NCBI GenBank assembly: GCA_040830545.1
Contig: JBFOMB010000114.1
Coordinates: 1 to 9,504, forward strand
Direction of reading: 5' to 3'
Length of the DNA stretch: 9,504 nucleotides
Source of the DNA: HXMU1420-2 sp040830545
GTDB lineage: Bacteria > Pseudomonadota > Alphaproteobacteria > Rhodobacterales > Rhodobacteraceae
Below are positions 7,248-9,504 of this stretch, piece by piece. The notes below the pieces were generated by a model. That model saw only the letters and a list, made by a program, of their open reading frames with translations. It had not been told where the DNA came from and did not search any database. A program made the translations under genes and the position numbers. How positions within the stretch are numbered: position 1 is the stretch's first letter; each line of letters starts with the position of its first letter.

Positions 7248-8294
7248 TCACGCCGCCTTTGCGCGGAATTTCTGTTCCTGACGCAGCCACGCTTCGGCAA
7301 AGCGCATTACGTCGTCTTCTGTCGTTTCGGGGCCCAGCGACACGCGGATCGCGCTGCTGGACACTGTTTCATCATACCCCATGGCGGTCAGAACCTTGCT
7401 GGCCCGCACCTTGCCACTTGAACAGGCTGACCCGGCACTGATTGCAAACCCCGCCAGATCCATCTGCATCACCTGCGTTTCACCCTTCCATCCGGGCGTC
7501 GCAAAACACGAGGTGTTCGGAAGCCGCTGATTGTCTTTCCCAACAAAAATAGTCGAACTTGTTTCGGCCTCAAGGGTCTTTTCTAGAATATTTCTAAATT
7601 GCGCAACCCGGTCCCAAATTCCATCCGCCAAATCGCGCGCCGCCGCTTCAGCTGCGGCCCCGAAGCCCGCGATTCCAATGACATTTTCCGTACCAGCTCG
7701 ACGACCCATTTCCTGACCACCACCGCGCAATTGTGCAGGCAATTCCGTCCCGCGTCGCATCACAACCGCCCCGATCCCTTTGGGACCGCCCAGTTTATGG
7801 GCCGAAAGCAGTGCCATCTGCACGCCCGACCAGTTGAAGGCGACCGGCAGTTTGCCCAGCACCTGAGTCGCGTCCGTCACCGCCAACCCGTCGGGCAAGT
7901 CCTGCACAACCCCGGTTTCCGAGTTCGCCCATTGCAATACGCTACGCGACGGATCAGGCACCTCAACACGCCCGTCCGGCTGGACAGTCAGGTCATCTGA
8001 AACCCAGGCCCCGACCGCATCATGTTCAATTCCGCTTCCCGCCAACCCGCGACCACCACAGGCCAGCGCCGCCGCCTCTGTCGCGCCGGAGGTGAAAACA
8101 ACATCCGCCCCGTCAGCGCCAAAGGCTGTAGCCACCTGCGACCTTGCGCGTTCCACCAACGCCTTGGCCGCGCGCCCCTCTGCATGGACAGAAGATGGGT
8201 TTCCCACCACATCCATGGCAGCAATCATCGCCGCCCGTGCCTCCGGCCGCAGGGGGGCCGTGGCGTTCCAATCCAGATAGACGCGAGGGGCCAT
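7248..8294 (-). CDS. IscS/NifS-type (group I) cysteine desulfurase
   Basis: This PLP-dependent cysteine desulfurase supplies sulfur for Fe-S assembly. From the ATG at 8294 it has 348 residues, clearly shorter than IscS (about 400). Visible elements are YLDWNATAPLRPEA at the start, H91 in EHDAV, the NSETG motif (124-128), D141 in TDATQVLGK, the PLP lysine K167 in SAHKLGGPKG, the GGGQEMGRRAGTEN block (191-204), and C291 in SAGSACSSGK. The longer flexible loop around C291 marks group I, unlike SufS in the same operon. GTG codons at 8297 and 8300 precede the ATG directly (GTGGTGATG) and could also start translation, since GAGG lies 6 nt before the GTG at 8300. It begins only 7 nt after the iscR stop. 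An AT-rich patch with uncommon codons (AGA, CTA, AAT) lies near 7530-7600. Confidence 0.92.
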   Translation of the reverse strand: MAPRVYLDWNATAPLRPEARAAMIAAMDVVGNPSSVHAEGRAAKALVERARSQVATAFGADGADVVFTSGATEAAALACGGRGLAGSGIEHDAVGAWVSDDLTVQPDGRVEVPDPSRSVLQWANSETGVVQDLPDGLAVTDATQVLGKLPVAFNWSGVQMALLSAHKLGGPKGIGAVVMRRGTELPAQLRGGGQEMGRRAGTENVIGIAGFGAAAEAAARDLADGIWDRVAQFRNILEKTLEAETSSTIFVGKDNQRLPNTSCFATPGWKGETQVMQMDLAGFAISAGSACSSGKVRASKVLTAMGYDETVSSSAIRVSLGPETTEDDVMRFAEAWLRQEQKFRAKAA

Positions 8295-8301
8295 CACCAC
8301 G

Positions 8302-8763
8302 TTACGCCTCGTCCACCACCGCAAACAGCGACGGCACGGCCGGGCATGGGGCCAATTCGTTTTCGATCACATCACTCAACCGCGCCTGATGCAGGAACAC
8401 ATAGACATGTGCGCTCAGCGATTCCCACAACCGGTTTGTCAGCGACTGCGCCCGGCTGCCTGATGCAGCACCTGATGCCCCCGCGCCCTTGTGCATGGCG
8501 TCCACCGTTTCGTCGACAGCCCCGAGTACATCGACCACACGAATATCCGACGGCGCCCGCGCCAGGCGATACCCGCCGCCGGGCCCCCGCACAGACGACA
8601 CTAGGTTCGCCCGACGCAGTTTCACGAACAACTGCTCCAGATAGGGCAGCGAAATGTCCTGCCGCTTGGCAATATCCGCCAAGGTCACCAGCCCATCATC
8701 CGGCTGCAACGCAATATCGCACAGCGCAACCATCGCATAGCGTCCTTTGGTCGACAGCTTCAT
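8302..8763 (-). CDS. iscR: Rrf2-family regulator IscR, lacking the usual cluster ligands
   Basis: IscR is the Rrf2-family transcription factor that senses Fe-S status and regulates its own isc/suf operon. The 153-residue protein has the Rrf2 winged helix at its N-terminus (MKLSTKGRYAMVAL, then DISLPYLEQLFVKLRRANLV and SVRGPGGGYRLAR). The dimerisation helix and LTNRLWESLS follow. In E. coli the cluster is held by C92, C98, C104 and H107. The same stretch here (88-113) reads DAMHKGAGASGAASGSRAQSLT in two parts, with no cysteine, and N110 stands where H107 should be. The only cysteines are C15 and C140. This pattern agrees with reports that Rhodobacteraceae IscR keeps at most one relevant cysteine. 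The ATG at 8763 begins the canonical MKLSTKGRYA; a GGGGGG tract lies about 6-8 nt upstream. It is the first gene of the operon. Confidence 0.93.
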   Translation of the reverse strand: MKLSTKGRYAMVALCDIALQPDDGLVTLADIAKRQDISLPYLEQLFVKLRRANLVSSVRGPGGGYRLARAPSDIRVVDVLGAVDETVDAMHKGAGASGAASGSRAQSLTNRLWESLSAHVYVFLHQARLSDVIENELAPCPAVPSLFAVVDEA

Positions 8764-8778
8764 GGATAACCCCCCACA

Positions 8779-8840
8779 TTTGCGCGCAAAGATTGACCTT
8801 TGGCGCGGCAATGCGTATCTGCGGCTGACATGCCGACGCA
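8779..8840 (-). other. structured 5' leader of iscR
   Basis: Between the promoter and the iscR start the predicted leader (about 100 nt) contains several dyads. TTTGCGCGCAAA (8779-8790) is a perfect 12-bp palindrome. It shares bases with CAAAG-N6-CTTTG (8787-8802), so the two stems exclude each other. A third hairpin pairs CGGC with GCCG around 8822-8835, extended by TGCGT/ACGCA (8812-8816 with 8836-8840) over a bulge. These could be operator half-sites for IscR or a leader RNA structure; I cannot tell which by eye. Confidence 0.35.
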
Positions 8841-8866
8841 CCGCCCGAACCTGGGCACTCTCTCGG

Positions 8867-8881
8867 TTAGAATCATTCTAA
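8867..8881. promoter_or_regulatory. ICE/Irr-box-like palindrome at the iscR promoter
   Basis: TTAGAATCATTCTAA is a perfect 7-1-7 palindrome. It contains AGAA-N3-TTCT, the core of the iron control element (ICE) recognised by Irr in alphaproteobacteria. It covers the -10 hexamer of the iscR promoter, so a bound protein would block RNA polymerase. Irr represses iron-demanding functions when iron is scarce; applying that here is inference. IscR itself or another Fur-family protein are alternatives. Confidence 0.7.
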
Positions 8882-8903
8882 GGTTCCGGAGCGATTCCGT
8901 CAA
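8875..8903 (-). promoter_or_regulatory. sigma70-type promoter of the iscR-suf operon
   Basis: On the minus strand TTGACG (8898-8903) is followed after exactly 17 nt by TAGAAT (8875-8880). Each box is five of six matches to the consensus, the best promoter in the window. Transcription would start near 8867, giving a leader of about 100 nt before the iscR ATG. The -10 box is part of the palindrome at 8867-8881. Confidence 0.8.
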
Positions 8904-8944
8904 GAATTCGCCGCCTGTGGGGCCGTAAAGACAGGATCGCATAT

Positions 8945-9504
8945 ATGCCCGAGGTCATTTTCCCCGGACCAGAAGGACGCCTTGAAGGCCGCTACCACCC
9001 GCAAAAGGAAAAAGACGCACCCATCGCGATCATCCTGCACCCGCACCCCCAGTTCGGCGGCACGATGAACAACAAGGTCGTCTACAACTTGCACTACGCC
9101 TTCTACAACATGGGCTTTACCGTGTTGCGGTTCAATTTCCGGGGCGTGGGCCGGTCGCAGGGCGAATATGATCAGGGCATTGGTGAACTGAGCGATGCAG
9201 CCTCCGCACTCGACTACCTGCAATCGATGAACACCAATTCCAAGCATTGCTGGGTCGCGGGCTTCTCCTTTGGTGCGTGGATCGGGATGCAGTTGCTGAT
9301 GCGCCGGCCTGAAATCACCGGGTTCATCTCGGTCCCCCCCCCGGCAAACATGTATGACTTCTCGTTGCTGGCCCCCTGCCCGTCTTCGGGACTGATCATC
9401 AATGGCCTTGCCGACCGCGTGGCACCGCCAGCGGACACGCTGTCCCTGGTGAACAAGCTGCACGAGCAAAAGGGCATCACGATCACTCACCAGCAGATCG
9501 AGAA
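8945..9504 (+). CDS. alpha/beta hydrolase, COG2945-like (3' end outside the window)
   Basis: This plus-strand gene begins at the ATG at 8945 (AGGA 8 nt upstream) and runs off the right edge after 186 codons. The protein opens MPEVIFPGPEGRLEGRYHP. The oxyanion-type segment LHPHPQFGG (31-39) and LRFNFRGVGRSQGEYD (61-76) follow. The nucleophile elbow is GFSFGAW (106-112, S108), and LADRVAPP gives a likely acid, D157. The catalytic histidine would lie beyond the window. These features match small cytosolic COG2945-type hydrolases; the substrate is unknown. It is transcribed divergently from iscR across a 181-nt spacer. That spacer holds only a weak plus-strand promoter candidate (TTGACC at 8793-8798, TATCTG at 8816-8821). 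Confidence 0.88.
   Translation, partial: MPEVIFPGPEGRLEGRYHPQKEKDAPIAIILHPHPQFGGTMNNKVVYNLHYAFYNMGFTVLRFNFRGVGRSQGEYDQGIGELSDAASALDYLQSMNTNSKHCWVAGFSFGAWIGMQLLMRRPEITGFISVPPPANMYDFSLLAPCPSSGLIINGLADRVAPPADTLSLVNKLHEQKGITITHQQIE

Noticed and set aside
8764..8841. N-terminal extension of IscR (26 residues)
   Set aside because: IscR proteins begin at MKLSTKGRYA; the extra part falls in the leader with its dyads.
8900..9490. A 196-codon minus-strand frame opposite the hydrolase gene
   Set aside because: The plus-strand frame encodes a clear alpha/beta hydrolase with a GFSFG elbow, and this is its shadow.

Overview
The window is a compact iron-sulfur (Fe-S) cluster assembly locus from a GC-rich alphaproteobacterium. 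The family is most likely Rhodobacteraceae (Roseobacter/Rhodobacter group). The supporting evidence is the operon order, an IscR without its cluster-ligand cysteines, the YIP1-type membrane genes between sufD and sufS, and the sequence character of SufB and SufC. Nothing in the window fixes genus or species.

Almost everything lies on the minus strand and reads from right to left. A strong sigma70-like promoter (8875-8903) with a TTAGAAT-N-ATTCTAA palindrome over its -10 box drives iscR. Then follow, in order: an IscS/NifS-type cysteine desulfurase, sufB, an FkbM-type SAM methyltransferase, sufC, sufD, two small membrane proteins of YIP1 type, sufS, and a tRNA-Arg(CCG) at the left edge. From sufC to sufS the genes are chained by 1-, 1-, 4- and 8-nt overlaps, which implies one co-translated unit. 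The sufB-fkbM and fkbM-sufC junctions are looser (about 125 and 150 nt), so the methyltransferase looks like a later insertion into the core sufBC pair.

The Fe-S genes work together as follows. A cysteine desulfurase takes sulfur from cysteine, SufBC2D (scaffold plus ATPase) builds the cluster, and IscR, probably with an Irr-type iron regulator, sets expression. No sufE, sufU, sufA or sufT is in the window, so the sulfur-transfer partner and the carrier must be encoded elsewhere.

On the plus strand at the right edge, divergent from iscR, is the start of a COG2945-like alpha/beta hydrolase that runs off the window. Intergenic DNA is short: no gene-free stretch exceeds about 180 bp. I see no CRISPR array, insertion sequence, phage gene or origin. 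The most interesting points are the missing cluster ligands in IscR, the ICE-like operator, the methyltransferase inside the suf core with an open reading frame bridging from sufB to it, and the coupled membrane-protein pair.
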